64,000 nucleotides of DNA from Brachypodius melanocephalos (GCA_013398615.1 VZSR01000690.1:677487-741486), one strand, 5' to 3'. Counted from the first letter of the stretch, positions 1 through 13,408 are shown. Translations and numbers: made by a program. The notes: a model not told the origin generated them from the sequence alone.

Positions 1-580
1 CTGGCAATAAAAGCTTTTGCTTTCCTGGTAAAGGGTTCAAATCTCTTCATGCAATTGATATACGGCTTGGGCAATCTTCCAGATGCAAGGGGTTAGAGCT
101 TCTGCACTACTTAGCAACACACTGCTCTGGCCCTCCATCAGTGGTTTACAGAGCTAGTCAAACACACTACATGCAAAATAAGCTGGATTAAATCAAACAC
201 TAATTTAAAAGATTTCTGCTAGCAAGCTTTAAAAGGTTTCTGCTAATAAGCTGGATGTGAATTGAGACTGATCATGTTGACTCATCTGCTAGAGGACCCT
301 GATGTCAAACAGATTTTTGCTTTTATAAATTCTTCAAATACACTTGTAGTTCCGTAGCCTATTATTATATAACTAAATAGATTCATAGATAGTATTTTAC
401 CTGCTCTGTTAGACAGAAAGACAAAACCCATTCCTAGGTCCCAATCCTAATCTTGCTTCTCCTGAGAACCAAGTTTGAGTGCCAGTTTCCCATAAACAAC
501 TAACAAGGAAGGGGGACTTTGAAAGAGAGTCAAACCAGAAGGGGGAACTACCTCATCACTTATATCTCTAACTGAGAATT

Positions 581-930
581 TGTCACCGTACAGCTAGTCT
601 GTAGCTGGAAAAGATAAATCTGTCCAGAACAAATCTAATTCAGCTGACCTGGCTCACTCTAGAAAAGAAGTAGAACAAGTCCCTGGGTGAACAGTGGTAG
701 GACACATTTGAATTCAAACAAGAACCCTCAGCCAACCTTGTTCAAGCCTAGATGCAGAAACACCACTGGCCAGAGATCTGGGCCAAGAGAGATCCCAACC
801 AATCAGCTATCTAAACCTGGGAAATTTAAATCCCCTATAAAAAGGGCAGCCATCATAAATTCATTGCTGTTTGCTGAGGATGCTCAGTGTGTTTGTGTGG
901 TCTCTGTTTGACCAACGACCCCACGTAACA
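581..930 (+). mobile_element. second LTR nested inside the first
   Basis: A 350-bp insert starting TGTCACC and ending GTAACA, with near-matching 5-bp flanks (gaatt at 576-580, aaatt at 931-935). It carries a promoter-like arrangement of CCAAT at 799-803 and TATAAAAA at 836-843. It is absent from the two sister copies of the host LTR. I could not assign a family. Confidence 0.7.
836..843 (+). promoter_or_regulatory. TATA box of the nested LTR, with upstream CCAAT
   Basis: TATAAAAA lies 33 bp downstream of a CCAAT (799-803) inside the 581-930 insert, the usual spacing of an LTR U3 promoter. If active it would drive transcription antisense to ITGA9. Confidence 0.5.
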
Positions 931-1611
931 AAATTCTTGTCAATTATGCTAATTTGCTAAACTTATAAAACTGTACTTGCTTTATGTCATGGGTATATCT
1001 TCATCACATTGTGGCATCTTGTTCACCTGAGGGGATCCTTTATAAAGTTAGCTGCATTTTATCACCAGCCATGATTTTAAGTCAGAAAAAGGCATCAACC
1101 CAAAGGGGCAGCAACTGCTAACAAAACAGAGATAATGAATACCCAGGAACTAAATTTTCTTCCAGTGGCCCAAAACTGAGCATGCGTCTTTGGTTTTTGT
1201 GTCCTGTCGTCTCCCTGCCAGACTTAGGACTCTGGGACAGTTTGATCAATGTGGGAATCTGGTGCAAGAGAATTACAATTTAGAAGAAGTTAAACTCTGC
1301 CTTCATCTGCAGCCTCTTGGGCAATTCTAGTCATGAGATTCCAGCAAGATCTCTGGGAGTGAGGAAGAAGAGTGAGTTCATATCCAAATAGCATGACCTC
1401 CCTGGTAACACAGAGAGTATTGCATTACTCATCAGAAGTAAAATCCCAGAGCCCATAGGCAGCATGACTGTGGTTATCAGCAAAATTCATACTCTACACC
1501 AGTGTTTCAGGTACATGGTCACAAAGGAATCATGGGCAACTAATGCATCCAAAAGAAACCATAACCTCACTGTTAACCCTGTCCTAGTCTGGCCCTGCTA
1601 ACTTCACTCAC

Positions 1612-1687
1612 CTGTTGCTTGGCAAAAGCAGTTGTGAGAAGCAGCAGGAATGTTACACACAGCTGGCTTTGGATACTTGAAGCCTGT
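1612..1687 (-). other. cryptic exon candidate, 76 nt
   Basis: On the minus strand a good acceptor (ttgtttctgcatttcag) and a consensus donor (CAG|gtgagt) bracket 76 nt. Two frames are open through it. One reads like a signal peptide core (LCVTFLLLLTTAFAKQQ); the other, in phase 0, reads TGFKYPKPAVCNIP. Neither matches the next expected ITGA9 exon. Since 76 is not a multiple of three, inclusion in ITGA9 would shift the frame (poison-exon behaviour). It may simply be decoy splice sites. Confidence 0.2.
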
Positions 1688-2743
1688 CTGAAATGCAGAA
1701 ACAATCTACATGAGGGTATCATGTTCAGCAATGGAATCTCCTGACTTACTCTCTCCAACACTAGTCCTGGGTTAGCTGAGAGATTCTTATCAGCCCTTGC
1801 AAAACACAGAGAGATTAATGCTCCACATTATCACTCTTTTATTATGGTAAATATGCTGGGTTTATACTAATGCTATAAAATCTCATGCCATAGTTGAGCT
1901 CATTTAATAGAGACATAGCTCTGCCTTACACATTTACTGCCACTGCCAGCAAGCTTACAGTGCTGTTTCTGCAACTGTACTGAAAATATCCCTCTGCACT
2001 GACCTGCAGCTAACAACAGTTAGCAAAGTGCCTATTGCTGACATGTATCTTCAGCAAAACAACGCAAGCCAGGAGATAATTCCAGTAGAAGTAAAATGGT
2101 ATAGAAATTAGTAGCAATAGCTTTTTATTCTTGTTCCAGACACAGCACATTGCTACACTCTACATTCTTCGATAGGAAAGTTGTATCAGCTCTATTAAGT
2201 GCATTTTTCAGACTCTGAAATAGAAATCTTTCCTAAAGCTGAATTAAAATAAAGGACCAATAAATTTTTTAGATTAAAAAAAATAAAATTTACTCTACAC
2301 AGAAGAGGGGACCAAGATTTTTTTGCCAACACAGTAAAAAAAAAATCTAAGCACACAAGGTAAAGTGGCTTCCTTCCTCTCTATTTTTTTTAAGAACATG
2401 TATTTCAAAAGTATCACTTCTCTCAGTGGACACATTTCGAAACTCACTGCAGTGCAGTACTCCATGCACCTGTAAAACAACCCTATCTCATAGAGTGAGA
2501 TCTTGAAACGTAGCATGAGAATCATATCCATAAGACCACAGAGGAATGAGAAGTCAGGCCATGCCACATACTGTGCCTCTTCAGAGAAGAACTGTCTGTC
2601 AAGAGCAATGTAAAGAAAAGGCTGGGTTTCATCCATGAAATGGAGAGGACTGGCTGCAGCATAACAGGAAAATCAGACTGAAATAGGTGGAGTCTCTTAA
2701 ATAACAATCAGCAAATGCTTTTTCAACTTGCAGAGATATGGCA

Positions 2744-2950
2744 AAGCCTGGAATATCAGATTGGAAGGGATCTCAAAGACCATCTGGTCCAACCTTTCTT
2801 GGAAAAAGCACAATCTGAACAAGATGGCCCAGCACCCTGTCCACCTGAATCTTAGAAGCGTCCAGCACTGGAGAATTCACAACTTCCCTGATGAAATTGT
2901 TCCAGTGGACAACTGATCTCTAGGTGGTGTCTCTATTTACAAAGTCTCAT
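2744..2950 (-). mobile_element. CR1 LINE 3' fragment
   Basis: The plus strand reads attggaagggatctcaaaga, then catctggtccaacc, then the agatggcccagcaccctgtc and ttccctgatgaaattgttcc blocks. These are the reverse complement of a CR1 3' region common in songbird genomes. It is heavily 5'-truncated and non-coding. The high-coordinate edge is approximate. It is sense to ITGA9. Confidence 0.75.
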
Positions 2951-3383
2951 GAAATCTCAATCTTAAGGAAGGAAAGAGGGACTGGTTTACTGAGACTCTT
3001 CAGTAAACAGTACCATCATCATCTCTGAACTAGGCCACCCCACTGCTTTTCAAACACAAGATGTGGCATTTTATCTCAGGAACTGTTGAAAAAAAGCAGC
3101 ATTAGATTTTTGCACTGCCAGGTCTCATTGTAACCAGTCCACACAAAGAAACAAAACTGCACTGGATTCACTACAAATGTCCCCAGTGGAGTCATAGGGA
3201 AAACACACAGGGAGCTTTCAGCATCTTGAATGGACTCCAGAGACAGGTTAAAAAAGCCTGATGTGATCATCATTCTCAGAGTCACCTTGCAGAGAAACAA
3301 TTAAGCAACTACATGAAAGATGTCACTCAATTTCACTTTAGCACTATTCATTAAAAGGCAGGTGATTCTTAATTCTTCCCACC

Positions 3384-4135
3384 TGTTGGGGTTTAGGTTT
3401 TTCCTTTTTCCTTTTTGCTTAGGGAATTTGTTTTTCCCATGGTTACTAAGAGACAAATGCCAGGTACTTGAGATTGTTAACAATACAGAAGAGGTGCTCT
3501 GAGAGGAGAGAAGGGGCAAGGAGGGGCAGGTAAAAAGGCAAAGCTGGAAGAATCTTCTCCTTGCTCTCAGGGCTATCATTGGAGGGGACACGGAGGGGAC
3601 TGTGCTGCTGTCACTGAAAAAGCCTTGGAGGAATCCATCATCTGCTTGTGTGCCCGGGAATTCTGAGCTCCTTGGCCACCTGGCTAGAGGAAAGCCGGAC
3701 CTGCCCGGCCACGGCAGCTCCCTCGCCCTGCTCTGGTCTGCTCCAGTGTGACTCTGCAGCTCGCTCCTGCCTGCCTGCCAGGGACATCCTGCCATATCCC
3801 AACTGCCAGCCTGGGACAGTGCACCGTTTTTGTGCTCCAAAGGGCCTTCAGCGGCACCGAGACCAAACCGTCCTGGGTTTTGGAAAGCAAGGCTTTCAAG
3901 GTGGTTTTTGTTTGGGGGATTTTTTTTTTCTTTTCCTTTAGTACTGTCTTGTTATAATTGCTGTAGTTGTTTTTGTTGTTGTTGTTTGCTTTGTTATACA
4001 TAATAGTAAAGAGCTGTTATTTTCTATTCCCATAACCCTGCCTGAAAAAAATCCCTTTTAATTACTTTTTTTTTTCTTCTAAATTATAATAATCTGGAAA
4101 GAATTGTCCAGATACCTGTCTTCTAAACCGAGACA
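3384..4135 (+). mobile_element. solo LTR, 752 bp, 5-bp target duplication
   Basis: It starts TGTTGGGGTTTAGG and ends AAACCGAGACA, flanked by perfect ccacc repeats (3379-3383 and 4136-4140). The interior has the GC-rich block typical of a class of avian LTRs (around 3645-3860), a T-rich and GTT-repeat tract (3900-3990) and an AGTAAA signal (4005-4010). A 5-bp duplication fits ERVL-type integration. Open frames here are LTR noise, not genes. It is antisense to ITGA9. Confidence 0.9.
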
Positions 4136-6208
4136 CCACCACACAAAGCTCTTTTGATTCCAAAATTGCTCCACTAAGGAAAAACTCCAGGTTCTGTCTT
4201 TTTTTATTCTGGCTTTATGTTTTGTGTTTTTGCTTGGACAATATTCAAAAAGGAACAAAATCTGCATAGATGTCAAAGGATGCGAGTAGGTATGAGACAT
4301 GGAAACTGTGATATTTTACCCAAACCATCCCCCCCACATTGTCAAAGAGCTTAGGGAAAATATACCACTGTAATTGAGGCTATGAGGTCATTATCCAGTT
4401 TCCAGTTTATTATGAGGCCAATAATATATCAGCTTGACCAAAAGGAAAAGATGAATGAGAGAAAGTAAAATAGCCTAACATAATCCTGGTAACTTGGTTT
4501 TCCAAAACCGTTACTGAAATAATGAAATAAATATCAGAAAAAAACCCTCAAACCCTATGAAATTAATCATAAGAACATTGGAACAGCAGGAAAAATAGCA
4601 CACTATACTTTGATGCTCTTTACAAGACCTGAGGAAAATGTGTGCGGTACTTTTCTTAAAGAAATACTAGCTTCTCTTAGAAGAAAATACACTGAGTAGT
4701 GAGATAATACTAGAATGTCAGATGCTTCTAGAATTTGCTCCTTCTATGCAGCACTCAGCACAGATGTTATCAAGTCTTCTACAGATGCAAGCTCAAGGTA
4801 AAATATCACAGGAAACAACACATCAGCTTCTTTCCTCACAGTGTTGGCCAAGGAAAATGATGAAGGAAATTGGTGTTCCAGTTACTTGGTATGTGTAAAA
4901 TATTCAAAAAAGAAAAAAGATGGCAACGATATTTTAAAAGACCATGCACCAAGCTTTGTTTCTTTTCTAGTGGAAAGGAATGGAAACCCTCTCACTGACT
5001 TCAACAAGAATTGGGCCAGACTCTGAAAGTTTTTTCATGAAACTTTCTCTATGAAGAAGTTGCACATTGGCATAGGCATTTCTAGTTTATCCCCTGCCTT
5101 TTCCCTCCTAATAAATTGCACACTTACAGCACATAATGTCTGAAAATGAAGTTTATAATAAAAAGACAACTCACTGAGGCTTGCAACTGTGCAGTCAAAA
5201 CTGAACACTAAGAGAATTACCATGCATAAGAAATTATGGGTTTTTATTATTCAGTGAGTTAATTTAAGAGGTTTATAATAATTTAAACCTATCATAAAAC
5301 AAGACAAATAATGGCAAAATTTCATTGGTTCAGTGGAACAAGTTAATCCTGAACTTTCCAATAGTTGTATTACTGTTTTTAATATTGCTCTTATGGCTTG
5401 CAAAGCAAAGCTCTAAAAGAGAGACAAAGAATTTTGAAAAGCAGGAACAAACAGAGAATGTTGTCACAATCATACGGCTCCCATTTTGCACAATTATTGT
5501 CACATCACTCACACTCAAAAAGCTTTCACAGCCATCAGTGAGCAAAAAGCTTGATTCAGTGTTTGCATTAGAACATTGAATTAACACCTGCTAATGAAAA
5601 CATCCAAGTATTTCTATCTAAATGAAAAGAGACTAAAACTCAAAATATTCACCTGACTCCATGTGGATGAAATTAAAAGCACTCTTGACCTCTTTAGTGA
5701 TTTAATGGTGTGCCCTGTCCAAAACTCAAAGTTGCACCAGGATACGAGCAAAGAACAAACCTTGTATCTTGGTTTCAAAAAGGAGAAAGTCTAGAAGCAC
5801 AGGTCAAGACATAACCAGGACTGCTGGGTGCAGTGTGGCACCCTCAAAACAAACGTTGTATTACGCTTTGTATTTTGGTGCCATTTGGTACTTTACCAGT
5901 TTCTAACCAGTCTCCCTCTACCTCTTAACATCTACAACAAACTCTCTTATTTTTTCATTAGTGCACTACAAATACCAGGCATGTGTCTTCTACAGAAATA
6001 CAGACGGTGTAATCTATACACACCCAATCCATTCAAGGAAAAAATACCGTTAAAGAGCCTGAAAGAAATTAGAAGTCCAGCATAACCAAAAACAACTTCC
6101 AAATGTCTCAGCGGTGTGGACCAGGCCAATCTCTAGTCCATTCTTAATTTGTAATTAAATTGAATTGAAGTTAAAAGACTTGCTTGCAGTGAGATTAGCC
6201 TTTCTTAC

Positions 6209-6359
6209 CTTTTGCCACATTTTGATGAAGAAGAGCTCTCCAGAAAAATTGAAGAAAACATTGGTGTCATAGGCATCATCACCAACGTTGGAGATGAAAA
6301 TGTTAAGTGAGATGTTCCTCACTGCTCCCAGGGCCAGGTAGGCAGTTCTGTCATCAACA
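6209..6359 (-). CDS. ITGA9: ITGA9 internal exon, calf-1 domain
   Basis: A 151-nt exon: one base completes a serine split across the intron, followed by 50 codons running VDDRTAYLALGAVRNISLNI through to ELFFIKMWQK. This is calf-1 of the extracellular leg of integrin alpha-9. The acceptor is ttctgcctacag and the donor is AAG|gtaaga; the exon ends in phase 0. Conserved landmarks are LALGAV, NISLN, GDDAYD and ELFFI-MWQK. Two N-glycosylation sequons are visible (NIS near residue 16 of the exon and NFS near 38). Two positions where I recall NIS and NVS in human read NIF and NVF here. The following exon (human EEMGISC...) was not found in the 6.2 kb below and is probably outside the window. Confidence 0.95.
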
Positions 6360-9300
6360 CTGTAGGCAGAAATGGTTACATTGGTTTAACTCTGGTCAAC
6401 TTTCACACTCTAATACTACTTTCTTCCTGCTACAGAAGTGTTACAACTCAACTGTTTAAAAGCTCAGCAGTCAGAAATTCAGGAATGTGCTGTACTGCAC
6501 AGTGCAGAGAGCCATACTAGGAATGAACAGCTCCTGACTCAGGGTTCTGAGACTGTATTTTGGGACTGTAGAAAAACCCCATGTTTCCCACATGAAACTA
6601 TTTTGAACACTCTACTTTTTGTGATAATAAATTAGTTGAAAACTGTAAAGTAATCAGATGGGGAAATTGCAACAAGTGCAAGATATTATGCATGCATTCA
6701 AATACACAAGCTATTTGAGTTTGTCTCTCAATAATCCAGACTTACTCTAGCAACTATCTGAAAAATCTTCTTAGAGTTATGCTATAGATAGAAAATATCT
6801 AAAACAGGCTCAAATAAAAACCAGAAACTGGTGTAAAGAAAAAAAAAAGTGTGGAAATTGCAACAAATTACCACTGAATGTGAATAATCTTTCTTTAGGT
6901 GTTTATGCTGGACGTAATATGATGGAGTCACCTTCTGTAAGTGGAATATCAAGGGTAACAGCTATATATAATGAATCAACACACTGTTGCAATATGGCAT
7001 TACAGATTACATACACAGACATGCACACATAGAGCTAAGTATAGATATTCATGCACACACATTTATTATTTGGCATTTATCCTTCTAGGCTGCTCAGAAA
7101 ATGAGCTAACAAGTAGGAGTAAAGGCTAAAGATAAATCACAAGACTATACAGTATCAGTGCACAGATCTACAGGTCTTAGAAGTAACAGAAAAGATTATA
7201 TGAAATATACCAGGTATTCATTTAAAAATTAGCAAAAATAGCCAAACATTAAATTTGGTAGTTATCATAACTAGACTCCAAGACCATTCATACGTCCTGA
7301 AGAAACAGAGGCAGTGCCACAGAGAAAACACTGAATAGCTAGTCAGAAAAGGACAAAGAACTCCAGCCACACTGCAGGGAGATGCTCACAATTATTTCCT
7401 CTTGAGTACAGCCCAAAAGTAAGAAGGAATCACTTTTCATTCACCCAATTTCTATAAAGGAATAGCTGTTCCAGTGACATACTCATGGCACAGACCACAC
7501 TTCTGCTTATCAGCAATATTCTGAAGATGGCTGGTGTGCAGGCCAAGAGCTGTGTTTAAAGGCAGCCTGACCCTCCATTGCTACCAATCCTTCTCGGACA
7601 GTCTTCTCAATGTTATTGCAGCCAGGGCATTTGTATAAAAGTGGGGTTTCTGGAAATGCAGTGTTTATAAACTGTTCAGCATCTTCTGCCAATCATAGCT
7701 ATACCAGATGTCCAAAGGCAGAGCTTACCTGACTCCATCTGCCTGTGTTTATCAAGAAGTTTCTAAATGTGGGTTTCTGATGATATGCACCAAATCAGCC
7801 AGGGACTCTAATGAATGAGAAGTTTGGAAGAAGATGGTCTAGATTCAGGCTTTAAAGCTGATGGCTATGGATTGTGATTGTGATTGCACTGTGTAATGAA
7901 AACAATATTTGTAGCATATTTGTTTCCTGTATTTAAATCTTCATTTATTAAGTCTGAATTATGGCTTACTGTTCAATGACAATAAACGTTATGAGGAAGA
8001 TATAAGTACCCACAAAATGCATCTGCTTTCTCACACTTAAAATCAACTGCAGACACTGACCAATCATATTGATAAATGGACATTTTGCTTTCAAAATATT
8101 AGTCTATTCTCATAATCAATTATCAGGGCATATAAAGATTTGCAAAAGTATATGTAGTACAGGACTGACTGTAAAACTAATTTAAGTTGTTGCTCCTTAT
8201 GTACCAAATTAATGGCTCATCTATATGGGAATATTTGAAAGCATTTAACCTTTTGGCACCAATTTCAACACTGACTGTTGACAAACAGACAAATTTTGAA
8301 GATGCTAAACAATTTCCTGGAATTTTCTAATAATCAAAAGTGCATATCTGGAGGCAAAAAAACCCCAAGCATTTAATACTGTGAATTATTTCTCGTGAAC
8401 TTTATAATGTCACTTCTTGCAGTCACTTCAAAACTTAATCAGCATCTGTTATACTCATTAGCAGAATCTGGAAGTATCACTCCAGTAAGCAAAGGAACAT
8501 TACAAGCTCTTTATCTTATGAAGAGTTGATATTAAATGCAATGTATGCTACAGAATACTCTCTGAATTGGTAGTAGCAGAACTTTAAGATTTAACATAAA
8601 GTGAAGACAATTGGGAATACTCTCCTTCCTATTGAATAACTGAAAATTCTCATAATAAAATCATACTTAGAACTGACCCTACAAAAAAAATTTCAAAAAT
8701 TAATACCAGTGGTTTGTGTCACCCCTTTCTAAAGCTATCACTCTGTTGTTCAAAGTGTATCACCAAAATGACATTTTTCTCAACAGAAAAAGAAAATCCA
8801 CTTTTAAAAGAGCACTATAGATGCTCCTATACAAATTCACACACTAATAAACTCCAAAAAATCTCACTGATATTAGGCTGGTAGGTGAGTTCAGTTCTCC
8901 CTCTGAAAGGCTGTAAGTCCCATAAGACAGTGCTGTAAGTCCCATTTTAAAAGAGCAGCTTTCTGAGTCATTGAATTTGTGTACATCTGGAATGAATCAG
9001 GTTGCCTTGCAGTGAGAAGAGGATTAGGAATCTTCCCATTTACAGAGGAGCTTTCAAGCCTTGTTGGCTGCTTGAGAGAGTAATGTCACAAGTGCAGAAG
9101 CCTGCTATAGTGTTGGAAAAAGCTCTGTTGCCAGCCTGGTGCCATCCTCCTCCAGCACCTGCCACACATTAAGCACCCTAGCTGCCAAGTCAAAATATGT
9201 CAAATAAAGAATTTGTTGTCACCCTTCAAAAACAAAAAAACACACTAAAGCCACCCCTTCATCTCAACAAGGTTTGTCAAACAATTTAAGAAATGTGATC

Positions 9301-12300
9301 AAGGAATGACTTTTTGTTTATATTTTCATGTATGAGAAATACAAAGCAGCCAACATCCTCAATATGATCCTTGTATCCTTGCTCACATAAATGAAGAAAT
9401 ACTAAAACAAACAAACAAACAACAAAAACACCACCCCCCCAAAATACAAACAACAAACAAAAACTCAAGAAGGAAAAACAAAAGAAGTGGGAAAATATCA
9501 ATAAATAATCAGTTATTTGGACAGAATACTACAATCTTGTTACATTAGGTACTACACCCAAAAATTGAACTGAGTAAAAGTTCTGGGTAGACTGTTGATG
9601 TATGTATTTATTTTATATAGGCAAACACATTTGTACATGCATACATGCACATGCCTGAAGGATGTCAAGTTATCAATGTTTGCATGGAAAGAAAAAAAAT
9701 GTTTTAAATTCAGAAGCACTAAGTACTTCCAGCTTTCATTCACATGAGACAAGCTTGCAAGTAACAAGAGATTCTAAAAATCAGGCTGCAAATTTCTGCC
9801 ATGGTTTTAAATTCACTGACAATGGTAGTACACATTAAATGTAAATAGAGATATTTAATTTACTTCTTAGGTGATTAAGAAAAGGAAAGCAAATTCCAGG
9901 CTAAAACAAATATATTTTTTGCATGCTTTAATGCTCTAATTGTTAATGTCCACACCACATCATTGCATTGTGGTCAGTGAGGGAAGAAGGACCATCTGAG
10001 GAAGACAAACCGAAAAGATCTGCAATCTTCAATTCTCCACCCCTCAAGATGCTGTTTTTTATTAACACGGGTCAGTGGACACATAATCGGCATTCCAAAT
10101 GGTGTGCAGGGATGTTTTGTCTATTTTGTATTTTGTTTCTCTATTGTATGAGGAACCTTTCTTTCCTTACAGCAAATTAGCACCTACATGGATAAATCAC
10201 CATTACTGTTCAATAGACAGTGAGAATTACAACTATGGTCAATTACACTGCAAATGGGTAAAAATGTTTCAAACCACTTAAGTTCAATCTGTCCTCCAAC
10301 TCCATCAGATGAAATTCAAGAACCTCACCTTTTGCTTTTAAATCAATAAAAGGTGTAAATCAACAAACAGTGGTGCTGTGATAGATCCAAACAGATTTCT
10401 ACTTTCACCAACCAGCACAGCAGTTGTTCTTTGAAGTTACTAGGATAATTAAATATTAATTTTGTCACCACAGACTCTTTACATCAACCCTGAATACGTT
10501 TCTTCTGTGGGTTTTTCTTATTGTAGGCTTCAGTTAGCTGGACTTCAGGAGATTTTTGCAAATATTTAAATGTCAAGAGCCATCGAAAAGCTGAAACACT
10601 CAGTTGATCTGGGAATTCATTTCATATCTCAGTGCAAAACTGAGAGGTAGCAGCCCCTAAGCAAATATAAACCAAATAAAAATTTTAAACAAACCCCCAG
10701 GGAGCAAAGCTATTGGATTTTAACACTGCTTGGTTATATTGTCTTCTCATCGAATGTGCATTCAGAAGAATTGCATTGCAATTCTCTCTAGAAAGTTCAA
10801 AGCCAGTTTAGACTAAGGACTGGGCTAAATGTTCAAGATACAATGGCTTATTCTGCCTCAACTGAACTTCTGCCTTCCCCTTCTCATGCTGAAGGCGCAA
10901 TGAGAGCTCACACAGCTGATGACCAGAGCCTATCTGAGCAGCTATGGCAAACTAGCACTAAGGCCATCAGATAATTTCATTCATGATCTTTCTCTGTATT
11001 TCTCAATCTAGTTCTCAAGCAGAGACTTTGCAGTGTGCCCTGAGTAGTGCATAACATGATGTGATAGAAAAAATATAGAGAATTCAAGGAGTGGTCAGCT
11101 AAGGTTCTGTGTCAGAAGAGCACAGGTTAAGAGTAGTACCATAATAATATTGCCCTTGGTGGAGACTGAATAACTATGTTCCCAATGTTCCCCCATAGGA
11201 AGGAACTAAATGTCCCATATAAAAAAAGCGCTTACTTTTGGTGCTGATGAGCCCAGGGCCATGGCCATAGAACTGCTTGTGCCAGCACCTTTTTGGCACA
11301 GGGCTGCTATCTCTAATGCTCCAGTTCCCATATATATTACAATTCAGGAATATGGCACAGACATTTACCTTTTCCATCTTTCCTACATTTTAATGTTAAA
11401 AAATAATGTATTTGAGTAGTAAACAAGAGGTGGAGAGGGCAGGAGAATTGGAGGTGGGGGAGAACACACATCACATACCACTCTTTATTATGGTATAGAA
11501 AAACAGTAATTCCTAATTATGGCTAGTTACCATATATTCAATGCTTCTCTGGAAATGGTTCTCTTTTCCCCAAGTGTAGTTTCTTTCCGTTAAGTACAAA
11601 ACAGATATAAATCCTAGCCATGTGTGTCTTCGAACTTAGAAATAAAATGGATAGAACAAGGCATAACATCGACATAAAAATACCCATTATCATCCTACAG
11701 AAATCTGGTTCCCTTTAATTATTACCAGTAATTTCAACTACACCCAGATGTACACAACCCTTTATAAATACAACTGAAGAAACAATAGGAAAAGAGCCAC
11801 CTCTATTTTCACACAATGTTTACTCCAGGGAGCAGCTTTTGGCTTGAATCAAGCTGCTCTGGTTTATGAAACCATGACATGAAAGCAAGATGACATACAA
11901 TATCTACAGAAGCTCTAATCTAATCTCATCTTTCACCCTTGCAATCACATATAAAGACTACCATCTTTACAAGTTATCATTGAAATCAACATTACTGTGC
12001 TTCTGGGACAAATTTATCCCTCTATGTGTGTGAAAGACAGCATCCTAAGGTTGCAATGCAAACAAAAACTAGTTACTACTGGCAGAAAGAAATGCAACAG
12101 ATGAAATGCACATAGACGAAACATACATCAGCCTGACATGACCAAAAAACCCCAAACCCTTTATTTTCCCTATTTGTTAAAATATTTTAAGAGCTCTGTT
12201 AAAGTACATGATTGTTGACCACAGATCTGAAATTTAAAGCTGAATCAATAGCACTTTATACCATACTGTTTCTAGAAATTAGATAATTAATGAAGTCATC

Positions 12301-13384
12301 ATGCAAACCTATGTGCTTACCATAAAAATTATGCCTTCAGAAATAGATTTCCTGCTATTAGATAGCTTCAATTGCTTGTCCTGCTCCTGGGATGTTGGGG
12401 TGCAATATGCAATTTAAAAATCATACTCAGCTAAGCATTGATGAGAGAAGATCAGTGCCCTATCCAGCAATCACTTTCAGAGGTCAATAAAAGACAGTTA
12501 AACAGAGAGAAAACATTAGAAACAGTACAGCTTTGTTGCTTAAGGCAATTTGTTTTGCAGTAGCAGGTGTTATATTGAAAGAGTAAGCTATGTCTAAATG
12601 TCAAACGTGATAAGCAACATATCCCCGTATCAGCATGTTTCCTCTACAGCTCACACAAAACCAGCAAGAGGATTTACCTGGTGACCTATGAAGAACCTCA
12701 AGCTTACCAGATTTTTCAATTTCAAGATGTAATACAGAAAAAGTTCACATAGCTGCATCACAAAAGACAATGTATATATGTATGTCTATATACATATATG
12801 TGCACATCACATACCAGTCAAGATGTATACTATAAATGCAAAACAGAAGTGCATCTGCTTCTCATTGTGGTCTGTACATTATCAAGAATTTCCACCTCTT
12901 GAGGCAGCTGATTTATGACAGTGCTTCCTGAAGTTAAGCTTTTGTTTTGTTAGCTTTATGCTTCAGTTGCTAGAGCAACAGTGACTTTAACTATCTTAGG
13001 CCCATAAAATATTGATGTTGAGATGTTCACAAGGAGGGCCAGGTTACACAGCAGCCCAGCAATGAATTCAAATTATATGAAAGAACATCTCTTTAGGGTC
13101 TAGTTTAAAGTAACAACAAAATCATACTCCAGTAGATACAGTTAAATTATTCTTTCAAAACAAAATCAGTGTTTAAAAAGGGACAAGACTGGCTTGTACA
13201 ATATTCTTGACTGATCATCCGTGACTTGTTACTAGAAAATAGAGACTGTATTCTTGTACTAGATATGTGGACTGCTGTGGTTTGTTAACCCCCATCACTT
13301 GATAGTTCTATTACCATCCATATGGGTTCCATCACTCTATTTTCAAAAGGAAGAGGACTGTCCACTGTTATCAAGCTGGGCTTA

Positions 13385-13390
13385 TTTATT
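13385..13390 (-). terminator. AATAAA poly(A) signal after the candidate last exon
   Basis: The minus strand reads AATAAA 18 nt past the stop codon of the 13409-13645 frame. In AT-rich DNA this hexamer is common by chance, so it supports the exon only in combination with the splice site and ORF. Confidence 0.3.
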
Positions 13391-13408
13391 TTGGAGAGAT
13401 TTATGAAG

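Larger units (their letters stand above)
300..1097 (+). mobile_element. solo LTR, family A copy 1, interrupted
   Basis: It begins TGATGTC and ends GGCATCA, and is flanked by a perfect 4-bp duplication accc (296-299 and 1098-1101). Its body aligns with the LTRs at 23204-23737 and 29924-30464, for example tgctaatttgctaaacttataaaactgt near 947-973. A second LTR of 350 bp (581-930) is inserted in it. Removing that insert restores a gapless match to copy 2 across the site. The AATAAA present in the other copies is degraded here (tataaag). A 4-bp duplication suggests a gammaretrovirus-like (ERV1) integrase. It lies antisense to ITGA9. Confidence 0.85.
1..6208 (-). other. ITGA9 intron, 3' part only
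   Basis: This is sequence downstream of the 6209-6359 exon in the direction of transcription. I could not find the next expected ITGA9 exon. It contains an LTR nested in an LTR (300-1097), a cryptic exon candidate (1612-1687), a minus-strand CR1 tail (2744-2950) and a solo LTR (3384-4135). The stretches 1098-1611, 1688-2743, 2951-3383 and 4136-6208 are AT-rich and show nothing I recognise. Confidence 0.85.
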
